Shown here piece after piece: positions 50,534 to 59,467 of a stretch of DNA of 64,000 bases. The position numbers were made by a program, and so were the translations under genes. The number at the start of each line of letters is the position of its first letter. The first letter of the stretch is position 1. Below the pieces are notes generated by a model. That model worked only from the letters and a program-made list of their open reading frames with translations, searched no databases and was not told the origin of the DNA. Source of the stretch: JADCRZ01 sp965200945 (GTDB taxonomy: Bacteria; Bacteroidota; Bacteroidia; Chitinophagales; Chitinophagaceae); assembly GCA_965200945.1 (NCBI GenBank), contig OZ241749.1:1426001-1490000 (forward strand), given 5' to 3'.

Positions 50534-52960
50534 CTACTCGCTGCGCAGGTTTTTCACGGGGTTCATCATGGCGGCTTTCACGGCCTGGAAGCTGATGGTA
50601 AGCAGGGCGATGAGCACTGCCGAACCAGCGGCCGCGGGAAAGATCCACCAGGGCATGGGAATGCGATAGGCAAAATCCTGGAGCCAGGCAGACATGGCAA
50701 ACCAGGCTACCGGAAACGCGATGAGCGCGGCAATGGCCACCAGCCGCAGAAATTCTTCCGACAGCAGGCTCACCAGGCTCCGGGTGCTGGCACCCAGCAC
50801 CCGGCGGATGCCGATCTCCTTTATACGCCGGGTAATGGTGAAAGCCGACAATCCCAGCAATCCCAGGCAGGCGATAAAGATGGCTATGCAGGCGAAGATG
50901 GTGAAAATGATACCCTGCCGTTGCTCCGATCTATAGAGTCTGGCAAACCGGTCATCCAGGAAAGTGTAATCGAATGGCACTTCCGGAAGAAAGCGTTTCC
51001 AGGTCGTTTCAATATGGGCAATGGCCAGCGACGGGTTCCCGGAAATACGGATGGAAATATTGTTGTAGGGTCCCGCATTGGTCGGCATGAGCAGAATAAG
51101 CGGTAAAATGCGCTGGTGCATCGACTCGAAATGAAAATCGTTGAACACCCCGATCAGCGTCCCTTTCCGTCCGCCATATTCAAGCGGTTTGCCGATCGCT
51201 TCCTGGTTGGATGCAAGACCGAGTGCTTTCACAGCCTCTTCGTTGATAAGGAAGGAAGCAGTGTCGGTGCCGAAATCACGGGAGAAGTTGCGCCCCGCAA
51301 CAATATGGACCCCGAATGCGGGCAAAAAACGATCGTCGGTGCTGAGGTATTTGATATCGGCCTTCGACGGGGCGAGCGAGTCGCCGCGGGTGATGCGCGA
51401 GCCCATCACATCCAGAAGCCGCCCTGACGGGATGCGGGATGACCTGCTGACTTCCTGCACCGAGGTACTTGATAACAGCTCCGTGCGGAAAGATTCAAAA
51501 GATTGATTCAGTCCGCCATTGTTTGTGAGCGTCAGCATATGGTCCTTGCTGAAACCGAGAGAGGTATGCTGCATGTAACGCAGTTGGGAAAAAACGGTCG
51601 CCGTGCTGATGATGAGGATGATGGAAACCGCAAACTGCACCGTCACCAGCACTTTGCGGAATGAAACGCTTCCTCCCCTGCTCTCTATCACGCCTTTCAG
51701 CACCCGCACCGGTTTAAAGGAAGATAGAAACACCGCCGGGTAGATCCCCGACAGGATCCCGGTAGCAAATGGAACCAGCACCAGGCAAAGCAGGATCTTC
51801 CCTTGAAGCAGGGTACTGATGGATAGTGATAGTCCGGAAGCCTGGTTGAGCCACGGTAGCGTAAGCCGGGTAAGCCCGAAAGCCAGCACGATGGCGATAC
51901 AGCATACAAGCACCGATTCGCTCAGGAACTGTCCCATCAGTTCGGGCTTGCCTGCGCCCACTACTTTCCTGACGCCGATCTCGCGTGCCCGCAGTGCGGA
52001 ACGGGCGGTGGAAAGGTTCATATAATTGATGCAGGCGATCAGCAGAATAAACAGGGCGATGGCAGAGAATATGTACACCCGCCTCATGTCGCCGTTCTCT
52101 TCTATCTCGGAATCTTTGTGAGAGAATAGGTGAATCTCGGTGAGCCGCCGCAGGGAAAGCGAACTCCATTGGGAAGGCTTGAACTTCCCGTCGCCGTTGT
52201 CGGTCAGGTGCCGGTCCAGAAAAGCGGGGAGCTGAGCTTCCAGCTTTTTCGCATCGTACCCATCGGGCAGCAGCAGATAGGTGTAAAAAGCGTTGTTGCC
52301 CCAGTTTGTCTGCAGGTTCCGTTCAACATACACAGCCGAATCCTTCAGGGTGCTGAACGAGATCATGATCCGGGGATGGAGGTGGGCGTTGTCGGGAAGT
52401 TCTTTAAACACGCCGCTGACTTTGACATTGAACTGATTGTTAAACCGCACGACCTTGTTCATCGGATCCTGATCGCCAAAATATCGCTTCGCCACTTCCT
52501 CACTCAGCATAACAGAATACGGACCGGTCAGGGCTTTTTCCGGATTGCCTTTCAACAGGGGCACATCGAAGATCTTCAGCAGGTTCTCGTCAGCAAAGCA
52601 AATATTGCTTTCGTTAAACGTCTTTTCTTCCCATTTCATGGAAATGTTACCCGCCATAAGCAGACGGGTCATGCGGCGTACCTGCACGAAATCAATGGCC
52701 AGCAACGGGCCTACCGGCGGTGCCACCGCCCCCAGCTCGAGCGAGAGGAGCCCCGTCTCGGGGTTGATAAAGGTGCGTTCAACCCGGTACGTGTTCTTCG
52801 CATTTTTGTTGTAGCGGTCGTAACTGAGTTCATGAAGAAGGTAGCTCAGGATCAGCAGGCAGCAGGTGAACCCGACCGTGAGTCCGAATATATTTATGAA
52901 AGAGATGAACTTGAATTTGAGCAGGTTGCGCAGGGCAACTTTCAGATAGTTCCTGATCAT
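50534..52960 (-). CDS. MacB/FtsX-type ABC transporter permease
   Basis: An 808-residue permease with two MacB-PCD/FtsX modules. It opens MIRNYLKVALRNLLKFK with a membrane helix at about 20-42, followed by a large periplasmic domain. The first FtsX set starts near IFSAIALFILLIACINYMN, and a central amphipathic break (VRVLKGVIESRGGSVSFRKVLV) begins the second half. The terminal FtsX set contains GLLGLSAFTITRRIKEIGIRRVLGA. This double form is typical of Bacteroidota exporters. The gap of 132 bases to the ATPase gene holds nothing evident. Confidence 0.92.
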   Translation of the reverse strand: MIRNYLKVALRNLLKFKFISFINIFGLTVGFTCCLLILSYLLHELSYDRYNKNAKNTYRVERTFINPETGLLSLELGAVAPPVGPLLAIDFVQVRRMTRLLMAGNISMKWEEKTFNESNICFADENLLKIFDVPLLKGNPEKALTGPYSVMLSEEVAKRYFGDQDPMNKVVRFNNQFNVKVSGVFKELPDNAHLHPRIMISFSTLKDSAVYVERNLQTNWGNNAFYTYLLLPDGYDAKKLEAQLPAFLDRHLTDNGDGKFKPSQWSSLSLRRLTEIHLFSHKDSEIEENGDMRRVYIFSAIALFILLIACINYMNLSTARSALRAREIGVRKVVGAGKPELMGQFLSESVLVCCIAIVLAFGLTRLTLPWLNQASGLSLSISTLLQGKILLCLVLVPFATGILSGIYPAVFLSSFKPVRVLKGVIESRGGSVSFRKVLVTVQFAVSIILIISTATVFSQLRYMQHTSLGFSKDHMLTLTNNGGLNQSFESFRTELLSSTSVQEVSRSSRIPSGRLLDVMGSRITRGDSLAPSKADIKYLSTDDRFLPAFGVHIVAGRNFSRDFGTDTASFLINEEAVKALGLASNQEAIGKPLEYGGRKGTLIGVFNDFHFESMHQRILPLILLMPTNAGPYNNISIRISGNPSLAIAHIETTWKRFLPEVPFDYTFLDDRFARLYRSEQRQGIIFTIFACIAIFIACLGLLGLSAFTITRRIKEIGIRRVLGASTRSLVSLLSEEFLRLVAIAALIAFPVAWFAMSAWLQDFAYRIPMPWWIFPAAAGSAVLIALLTISFQAVKAAMMNPVKNLRSE

Positions 52961-52981
52961 GGCCGGGGTGATTTTTGGGTC

Positions 52982-53395
52982 TTAAGGAAGGCATTCGTCT
53001 TCAGCGGAGGTTTCAGCGAAAGAACCAAGCAGGTGAACCAGCATCGTACCATTCACTTTTACCAGTCGTTTAGAGAACCGTGTCATCAGGCTCTCTTTGC
53101 ACTTACTGCCGTTGCCCGAAGCGATAATTGTTTCCGGCAGGGCTGTTTGCCGGATGCTGTTGGAGCGGTACATGATGCTGAACCCTACGGGAAATTGCGG
53201 AGTGAAGCTGCGGGTCTGTATCCCCGGGAGCTCTTTTCTTCCGGCAGTGGCGCCTTCAAAGCAGGTGCAGGTATTGGAACGCCAGACCAGCACGAGCATG
53301 AAGCAGGTGAGCCCAAGGGTGAGCGTGATCACTTTGGATGCTTTTTTTGTAGAGAAGAGGTTTTGCCAGCACTGCTTCAGAAGGATCCGTTTCAT
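52982..53395 (-). CDS. short membrane-anchored protein, possible remnant of a second permease
   Basis: From ATG 53395 the protein has 137 residues: a basic start MKRILLKQCWQNLFSTKKA, one membrane helix (KVITLTLGLTCFMLVLVW), then a cysteine- and serine-containing tail with no recognised domain. The N terminus looks like the first 35 residues of MacB-type permeases (compare the neighbour's MIRNYLKVALRNLLKFK), and the gene sits where a second permease could stand. It is therefore either a shrunken permease remnant or a small accessory protein. An upstream ATG at 53428 adds 11 residues. Coding status is uncertain. Confidence 0.45.
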   Translation of the reverse strand: MKRILLKQCWQNLFSTKKASKVITLTLGLTCFMLVLVWRSNTCTCFEGATAGRKELPGIQTRSFTPQFPVGFSIMYRSNSIRQTALPETIIASGNGSKCKESLMTRFSKRLVKVNGTMLVHLLGSFAETSAEDECLP

Positions 53396-53433
53396 GGGTT
53401 GTTTTTTGGGGTTGGGGTATTTATGCATGGTCC

Positions 53434-54111
53434 TCAGATCATGATATTTTCGATCACTGTTTGTCCATCCAGCATCCGGATGATGCGATGGCTGTAGCGG
53501 GCATCGTGTTCGGAGTGCGTAACCATGATGATGGTGGTGCCCTGTTCGTTCAGGTCGGTGAGCAGTTCCATCACTTCGTTGCCGTTCGATGAGTCGAGGT
53601 TACCGGTAGGCTCATCCGCCAGGATCAGCTTGGGTTTGTTGACCACCGCCCTGGCTACGGCCACCCTTTGCTGCTGACCGCCTGAAAGCTGCTGCGGGTA
53701 ATGGTTCCGGCGGTGCATGATCTGCATCTTGTCGAGCACTTTTTCTACCCTTTCTTTCCGCTCGGCCGATTTTACGCCCAGGTAAATCAGGGGGAGTTCC
53801 ACATTCTCGAACACCGTCAGTTCATCGATCAGGTTGAAGCTCTGGAACACGAATCCTATGTTGCGTTTGCGGAGGTCGGCCCGTTTGCGTTCATTGAAAT
53901 GCGCCACTTCGGTGCCGTTGAAAACAAAGCTGCCATCGTCGGGGTCATCGAGTAAACCCAGTATGTTGAGGAGGGTCGACTTGCCGCAGCCGGAGGGCCC
54001 CATGATGGCCACGAACTCGCCGTCATGTACGTTCAGTGATATCTTGTTGAGCGCAACGGTTTCCACATCTTCCGTCCGGTAAATTTTTTCGAGATTGGTA
54101 ATTTTGATCAT
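53434..54111 (-). CDS. MacB/LolD-type ABC transporter ATP-binding protein, second copy
   Basis: From ATG 54111 the protein has 225 residues: MIKITNLEKIYRTEDVETVAL, Walker A GPSGCGKS, FVFQSFNLIDELTV, the canonical signature LSGGQQQRVAVARAV, Walker B LILADEPTGNLDS, and VTHSEHDARYSHRI. Here the signature helix is the standard one, unlike in the other ATPase of the operon. An ATG at 54159 extends the frame by 16 residues without similarity. It lies 81 bases downstream of the adaptor gene. Confidence 0.93.
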   Translation of the reverse strand: MIKITNLEKIYRTEDVETVALNKISLNVHDGEFVAIMGPSGCGKSTLLNILGLLDDPDDGSFVFNGTEVAHFNERKRADLRKRNIGFVFQSFNLIDELTVFENVELPLIYLGVKSAERKERVEKVLDKMQIMHRRNHYPQQLSGGQQQRVAVARAVVNKPKLILADEPTGNLDSSNGNEVMELLTDLNEQGTTIIMVTHSEHDARYSHRIIRMLDGQTVIENIMI

Positions 54112-54164
54112 ATTGATGTTTTGTATGGTCATGTTTGATGGCTGCAGGCTGCTGTTCAAGCTTT

Positions 54165-54195
54165 GCCTGTAGAGACGCCGTGCTTCGCGTCGTTA
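54165..54195. repeat. GAGACGC-type degenerate palindrome at the end of the adaptor gene
   Basis: GTAGAGACGCCGTGCTTCGC continues into GTCGTTAC, forming an imperfect GACGC/GCGTC stem that runs into the adaptor stop codon. The same AGAGACGCC text begins the terminator at 62814 and occurs near 37127. It may be a degenerate terminator or mobile repeat. Confidence 0.4.
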
Positions 54196-55443
54196 CTTCA
54201 GCAGCAGCTCCTGCATATCCCCGTAGTTCTCGTAGCTGGAGGTCACTACCTTGTCGCCCACTTTAAGCCCCGACAGCACTTCATAGTATTCCGGGTTTTG
54301 CAGACCCAGCTGCAAGTCGGTCTTGTAGGCCGTCTTTCCGTCGCTGCTGAGCCTGAAGATCCAGTTGCCGCCGGTTTGCTGGTAGAAGCCGCCCTTGGCC
54401 AGCAGCAGAGCCTGTGTTTCCTCGCTCAGGGCCAGCAGGATCTGCATGGTCTGTCCGCGCCTGATCCCTTCCGGCACCTTGTCGGTAAACACCATGTCTA
54501 CCTGGAAGCGGTTGTTGATCACCTGTATGTATACCTTGGTGATCTTCAGGGTATAGTCTTTCCCGGCAAAAGAGGTGGTGCCTGTAAGGCCGTTGAACAC
54601 CCGGGAGATATAATGTTCGTCCACATCCACCCTTACCTTGTATCCACTGAGCACATCGATCTGGCCCAGGCGTTCGCCCTTGTTCTTGCTCTGCCCGATC
54701 TCGGCATCGAGCGAGGTCAGCTGCCCGTCGATCGGGGCGCGCACGATGAGGTCGCCCACTTTTTTACGCATCACGTTGAGGGCGTTCTGGGAGCCTTCGT
54801 ACGACTGCTTGGCCTGTGACAGCTGCTGCGCGGTGGAGCTTTCATCCTGGGTGAGGATCTGTTGCGACAGCTTCTTTTTTTCCATCTGGTAATTATAGGT
54901 ATTCTCCGCCTGCCTGAACTCCTGCAGGCCGATCGCTTTTTTCTCGTAGAGGTATTTGTCGAGCGTGTAGATGCGCTCCGCTTCTTTCAGCAAATTGTCG
55001 ACATCCGTCATCTGGGTCAGCTTGGTGGTGGTGTTCTGCTGGGCGGCGTTGCGGGCGATCTGCATTTGCGTCAGCAGGTTGTACACCGATGTCTGCTGGT
55101 TTACGAGGCTGAGCTCGAGGTCGGTATTGGAGAGCCGGAGAATGGGCTGGCCCTTTTTGATCACCGTTCCGTCTTCCACATATTTTTCTTCTACCCGGCC
55201 CCCTTCCATGGCGTCGAGGTAGATGGTGCTCAGCGGCATCACGATGCCATTCACCGGAATGCTTTCCCTGAACGGGCCTTTTTTGATCTCACTGATGGTG
55301 ATCCTTTCCGGATCCACGTTCAGCCGGCTCTTGCCCGACGTAAAATAAAAGCTTGCTGTAATGAGCAGCACCAGCGCCGCGATCCCCGCGATGGTGAGAA
55401 TCCTTTTCTGATTCCATTTCTTTTTCTTGATAACCCTGTCCAC
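54193..55443 (-). CDS. HlyD/MacA-type periplasmic adaptor of the efflux operon
   Basis: From GTG 55443 the adaptor has 416 residues and begins DRVIKKKKWNQKRILTIAG, the start usual for Bacteroidota adaptors, with a membrane helix at about 14-34. A barrel-sandwich half domain (VNGIVMPLSTIYLDAMEGGRVEEK, split by the hairpin) and a long coiled-coil region at about 85-190 follow, then APIDGQLTSLDAEIGQ and beta-barrel domains (VDEHYISRVFNGL). It links the inner-membrane permease to TolC. The frame is open upstream to ATG codons at 55500 and 55518, which lack similarity. First gene of the leftward operon. Confidence 0.9.
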   Translation of the reverse strand: MDRVIKKKKWNQKRILTIAGIAALVLLITASFYFTSGKSRLNVDPERITISEIKKGPFRESIPVNGIVMPLSTIYLDAMEGGRVEEKYVEDGTVIKKGQPILRLSNTDLELSLVNQQTSVYNLLTQMQIARNAAQQNTTTKLTQMTDVDNLLKEAERIYTLDKYLYEKKAIGLQEFRQAENTYNYQMEKKKLSQQILTQDESSTAQQLSQAKQSYEGSQNALNVMRKKVGDLIVRAPIDGQLTSLDAEIGQSKNKGERLGQIDVLSGYKVRVDVDEHYISRVFNGLTGTTSFAGKDYTLKITKVYIQVINNRFQVDMVFTDKVPEGIRRGQTMQILLALSEETQALLLAKGGFYQQTGGNWIFRLSSDGKTAYKTDLQLGLQNPEYYEVLSGLKVGDKVVTSSYENYGDMQELLLK

Positions 55444-55699
55444 GGTAAAGAGTTTAGATAGTGCCCACCTTGCTGCGGGAAAATTTAGTCCTACATCCAT
55501 AATTGAGAATGGTGCCATTTTTTGCGCCTTTGATTTTCAGGCAGTTAGCCGGTTTCCGCGGGCCGTGCATGTTCTGAACCGTACAAAAACTGTCCGCAAA
55601 TGATACAGCGTACAGTTCAGGCCTCCGCTAAAAACTTCATCTGTATGGATTTAGAACAATGGCATTATAGTAGATTCGCTCAGGGCAATCCCATTAATT

Positions 55700-57058
55700 A
55701 TGTCTTTGAAAAATGCTTGTGTGCTCGTCATCGATGATGACATGGATATTCTGACTGCTGTCCGGCTGTTGCTGCGGCCCGAAGTAAAAGAGATCGTTAC
55801 GGAGAAAAATCCGGAGAACATCCGTTCCATACTCTCGAAACGGACCTTCGACGTGGTGCTTCTGGACATGAACTTTAAAAGTTCCATCAATACGGGCAAC
55901 GAGGGACTGTTCTGGCTGAAGAAGATCAAGGAGATCCATCCGCTGGTATCGGTGATCATGATAACGGCCTACGGCGATATCGACCTGGCCATCCGGTCGC
56001 TGAAGGAAGGCGCCTTCGACTTTGTAGTGAAACCGTGGCACAACGAAAAGCTGATCGCCACCATAAAGGAGGCCGCCCGGAAAAAAGACGCCAGAGGAAA
56101 GGAGTCGCAGCCCGAACCCGGGTCGCCGATATTTGAAACGGAACTGCTCGGACAGTCGCAGGTGATGCAGGACATTTTTTATAAGGTGCAGAAGATCGCC
56201 CCTACCGACGCCAACATCCTGATACTGGGAGAGAACGGCACCGGGAAGGAACTGGTGGCCAAAGCGGTACACCAGTTCTCGCAGCGGGCGTTGAAGCCCT
56301 TCGTGAAGGTGGACGTGGGCGCGCTCACCGAATCCCTGTTTGAAAGCGAACTGTTCGGTCACAGAAAAGGTGCGTTTACAGATGCCCGTGAAGACCGCGC
56401 CGGCCGGTTTGAAGCAGCGAACTCGGGCACCCTTTTCCTGGATGAGATCGGTAACATCTCGCTCCGGCAGCAGGCCAAGCTGCTCAGCGTGCTGCAGAAC
56501 CGCCAGGTGACCCGGCTCGGCACCAACGAACCCATCCCGGTAGATATCCGCCTCGTGTGCGCCACCAACCTGCCGCTGCAGGAGCTGGCCAACGAAAACC
56601 GTTTCCGCCGCGACCTCATCTATCGCATCAACACCGTTGAGATCATGTTGCCGCCCCTGCGCAAACGCGGCAACGATATCCTCCTGCTGGCCAACCATTT
56701 CAGCATGGTATACAGCAACAAATACATGAAACCCCAGCTGGAGCTCGACGACAAGGCGAGAGAGAAACTGCTGTCCTACCATTTCCCCGGCAATATCCGG
56801 GAGCTGCAATACACCATCGAACGGGCGGTGATCATGGCCGAAGACCATGTGCTGTCGGCGAAGAACATCATCTTCTCCCCCATCGAAACCACCGCTCCGG
56901 AAGACCGGGAGCAGGATGACACCAACCTGGGACAGGTAGAGAAGAACACCATCCTGCGGGTGATCGAGAAGAACAACGGCAACATCTCGAAAGCCGCCAA
57001 GGAACTGGGTATCACACGTACGGCGCTGTACAGAAGATTGAGCAAATATGACATTTAA
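55700..57058 (+). CDS. sigma-54-dependent response regulator (NtrC/AtoC type)
   Basis: A 452-residue activator: receiver domain with acidic pocket IDDD (11-14) and phospho-acceptor D56, AAA+ domain with Walker A GENGTGKE near 177-184, the sigma-54 contact loop GAFTDA at 224-229 in place of the usual GAFTGA, and a Fis-type helix-turn-helix (GNISKAAKELGITRTALYRRL) at about 425-448, given here in part. It diverges from the efflux operon, whose start is 256 bases away, and its stop overlaps the kinase gene. It probably activates the efflux operon. Confidence 0.94.
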   Translation: MSLKNACVLVIDDDMDILTAVRLLLRPEVKEIVTEKNPENIRSILSKRTFDVVLLDMNFKSSINTGNEGLFWLKKIKEIHPLVSVIMITAYGDIDLAIRSLKEGAFDFVVKPWHNEKLIATIKEAARKKDARGKESQPEPGSPIFETELLGQSQVMQDIFYKVQKIAPTDANILILGENGTGKELVAKAVHQFSQRALKPFVKVDVGALTESLFESELFGHRKGAFTDAREDRAGRFEAANSGTLFLDEIGNISLRQQAKLLSVLQNRQVTRLGTNEPIPVDIRLVCATNLPLQELANENRFRRDLIYRINTVEIMLPPLRKRGNDILLLANHFSMVYSNKYMKPQLELDDKAREKLLSYHFPGNIRELQYTIERAVIMAEDHVLSAKNIIFSPIETTAPEDREQDDTNLGQVEKNTILRVIEKNNGNISKAAKELGITRTALYRRLSKYDI

Positions 57059-58427
57059 GAACTTCGAATTCAAGATCCTGTGGAAGGTGCTCCTGCTCTT
57101 CGTGGCGTTGGTGGCGGTTGCTTTCCTGTTGGTGAAGGGATTGTACCTTTATTTTGCGCTGGCGCTGCCGTTCGTTTTTTACCTGCTGGTAGACCTCATC
57201 TCTTTCCAGCGCAAGGCGCACGATGAAGTGAACCAGTTCGTAGAGGCCATCCATTATCGTGATTTCTCGCGCAACTTCGATGTGAAACATGCGCCGACCG
57301 AACTACAATCGTTGCGGCAGGGCTTCAACGAGATCAACTCTACTTTTAAAATCATCAGCAAGGAAAAAGAGACGCAGTACCAGTATCTGCAGAAGATCCT
57401 CGAGCTGGTGGATACCGGCATCCTGTCGTACGAGGAAGAAAACGGTCAGGTTGTATGGATGAACGAATCGCTGAAACGGATGCTGCACATCCCCTATCTC
57501 AAAACACTGGCTTCTTTCTCGAAACGCGACAAGCTGCTGGTGCAGGATATCATAGCGTTGAAACCGGGCGACAGCCGCATTGCCACGGCCCACCTGGAGA
57601 AATCGCTTTTCAAGGTGTTGCTGTCGGCTACGGCTTTTCAGACGGAAGGCAAAAAATTCAAGCTGATCGCGTTTCAGAATGTGAATGAAGCGCTCGACGA
57701 AACCGAGTCGCGGGCGTGGCAGCGGCTGCTGAGCGTGATGACGCATGAGATCATGAACTCGGTGGCGCCCATATCGTCGCTGGCCGATACGCTCAAGAAC
57801 CGCCTGAAGCAGTCGGTATCCAAAATGAATACCGATGCGTCTGCTATAGAAGACCTTGAAATCGGCATCGAGACCATCAAGCGTAGAAGCGAAGGACTGC
57901 TCAAGTTCGCCGAAACCTACCGCAACCTCAACAAGATCACCAAGCTGAACGTCAAAAAGGTCTATGTGCGCGAGCTGTTCGGCAACTTGTACCAGCTCAT
58001 GCTGCCCACCTTCGAGCAGGCGGATATTGACCTGGAGATCATTCTCAAAGACCCGGAGCTGTCGATCGAAGCCGATCCAAGCCTGATCGAACAGGTGGTG
58101 ATCAACCTGGTGGTGAATGCGATCGAAGCGGTCAAGAACCGCGAGAACCCTCAGATCACCCTGTTCGCCGAAGCGCTCACCAACAAGAAGATCGTGTTGA
58201 AAGTGATGGACAACGGGGCGGGCATGGAAGACGAGCTGCTCGACAAGATCTTCATCCCTTTCTTCAGCACCAAAAAGAGCGGCAGCGGCATCGGCCTCAG
58301 CCTCTGCAAACAGATCATCATGCTGCACCGCGGCACCATCCAGGTACAGTCGGTACAAGGCAAGGGCAGCGTCTTCTCGCTGGTGTTCCAGGAGAGCGAA
58401 AAGCTGGCTGAACAAGTGGTTTCATAA
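57048..58427 (+). CDS. NtrY-like sensor histidine kinase paired with the sigma-54 regulator
   Basis: A 459-residue kinase. Two adjacent membrane helices (about 10-30 and 33-52) have almost no extracytoplasmic loop. A HAMP/PAS-like linker (ILELVDTGILSYEEENGQVVWMNE) follows, then HisKA with H233 in VMTHEIMNSVAPISS and a HATPase domain with NLVVNAIEAVKN, DNGAGM and GSGIGLSL. This arrangement is typical of NtrY-type kinases that sense membrane or cytosolic signals. The start overlaps the regulator's stop by 11 bases, so the pair is translationally coupled. Confidence 0.92.
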   Translation: MTFKNFEFKILWKVLLLFVALVAVAFLLVKGLYLYFALALPFVFYLLVDLISFQRKAHDEVNQFVEAIHYRDFSRNFDVKHAPTELQSLRQGFNEINSTFKIISKEKETQYQYLQKILELVDTGILSYEEENGQVVWMNESLKRMLHIPYLKTLASFSKRDKLLVQDIIALKPGDSRIATAHLEKSLFKVLLSATAFQTEGKKFKLIAFQNVNEALDETESRAWQRLLSVMTHEIMNSVAPISSLADTLKNRLKQSVSKMNTDASAIEDLEIGIETIKRRSEGLLKFAETYRNLNKITKLNVKKVYVRELFGNLYQLMLPTFEQADIDLEIILKDPELSIEADPSLIEQVVINLVVNAIEAVKNRENPQITLFAEALTNKKIVLKVMDNGAGMEDELLDKIFIPFFSTKKSGSGIGLSLCKQIIMLHRGTIQVQSVQGKGSVFSLVFQESEKLAEQVVS

Positions 58428-58627
58428 AGAGGCAGCAGCCGGGGTGCCAGAGTCTATTGTCTGAACCGGAATCAGCCCGTACAGTGAACCGCATACTATC
58501 CGGCACTTCCATCCACGGGGCCATCCTGCATTAATTTTCAAGGGAACAAATTTTGCAGGAATATCTGTACCTTACTGTTTATTCTACACATTTATTACCG
58601 GCACTCAATTATAGAAATAAATATCTT

Positions 58628-59437
58628 ATGACTGAAGACACACAAAATCAGGAGTTCACGGAAGATGAAAAAAAGCTGTTTGAAGAAATGCTGTCTGCAG
58701 AAGATGGGGATCTGTCGGAGTTTGGCGTACAAAGACGCACATTCCTCAAACAGGTGCTGGCCGCCGGTGGCGGTATGCTAGCGCTGCAGATGATGGGGGG
58801 CGATGCCCTTTTTGCCGGCTCCCTCTCCGACCCCGCCTCCATCGGTTCACCACCCGATGCCAGCCTCGAAAACGGCCTGAAAGTCAGCTTTAAAGTGAAC
58901 GGGATGCCCAAATCGCTGGAAGTCGATTCGCGCATGACCCTGCTCGACGCGCTGCGCGAACGCCTGCAGCTGACAGGTTCCAAGAAAGGCTGCGACCATG
59001 GCCAGTGCGGCGCCTGCACCGTGCTCATTGAAGGCAAACGCGTACTGTCGTGCCTCACCCTGGCCGCTTCCTGCGAATCCAAATCTATTACCACCATCGA
59101 AGGACTGGCCAAAAACGGCAAGCTGCATCCCATGCAGGCCGCTTTCGTAAAACACGACGGTTTCCAGTGCGGATATTGTACGCCCGGACAGATCTGCTCC
59201 GCCGTGGCGCTGATAGACGAAGCCAAAAAAGGCGATGTCAGCTACGTTACCAACGATGTACGCAAAGCATCCCAGCCGCTCCAGCTTTCTGATGACGAGA
59301 TCCGGGAACGCATGTCGGGCAATATCTGCCGCTGCGGTGCCTATCCCAACATCGTTGCCGCGATCCGGGAAGTACATACCGGAAAAGACGTGGCGCAGAA
59401 CTGGCAGTTTGCCGACGATCAACCATCCCGTTCCTAA
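58628..59437 (+). CDS. aldehyde oxidoreductase/xanthine dehydrogenase family, 2Fe-2S subunit (PaoA/YagT-like), Tat-exported
   Basis: From ATG 58628 the subunit has 269 residues. A twin-arginine signal (VQRRTFLKQVLAAGGG) lies unusually far in, after about 33 acidic residues. The plant-type 2Fe-2S domain follows (GCDHGQCGACTVL with a later C), then the second 2Fe-2S domain with GFQCGYCTPGQI and NICRCGAYPNI. Together the subunits oxidise aldehydes or N-heterocycles at a molybdenum centre. An upstream ATG at 58553 lacks support. It heads a three-gene operon with 30- and 24-base gaps. Confidence 0.92.
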   Translation: MTEDTQNQEFTEDEKKLFEEMLSAEDGDLSEFGVQRRTFLKQVLAAGGGMLALQMMGGDALFAGSLSDPASIGSPPDASLENGLKVSFKVNGMPKSLEVDSRMTLLDALRERLQLTGSKKGCDHGQCGACTVLIEGKRVLSCLTLAASCESKSITTIEGLAKNGKLHPMQAAFVKHDGFQCGYCTPGQICSAVALIDEAKKGDVSYVTNDVRKASQPLQLSDDEIRERMSGNICRCGAYPNIVAAIREVHTGKDVAQNWQFADDQPSRS

Positions 59438-59467
59438 CATCGGCACGCAGCCGAAAAACATTTATAC

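Noticed and set aside
52130..53497. A 455-codon rightward open frame opposite the permease and small membrane-protein genes
   Set aside because: It is antisense to a well-supported permease; its translation has no domain text and is rich in Arg, Gly and Phe as expected for a shadow frame.
55512..55517. TGGCAC on the minus strand upstream of the HlyD adaptor gene, resembling a sigma-54 -24 element
   Set aside because: The matching -12 element with GC at the correct spacing is missing (the text there is TCAAT), so it is not listed as a promoter.
55694..57073. A 459-codon leftward open frame opposite the sigma-54 regulator
   Set aside because: It mirrors the regulator gene exactly, and only the sense frame carries receiver, AAA+ and Fis motifs.
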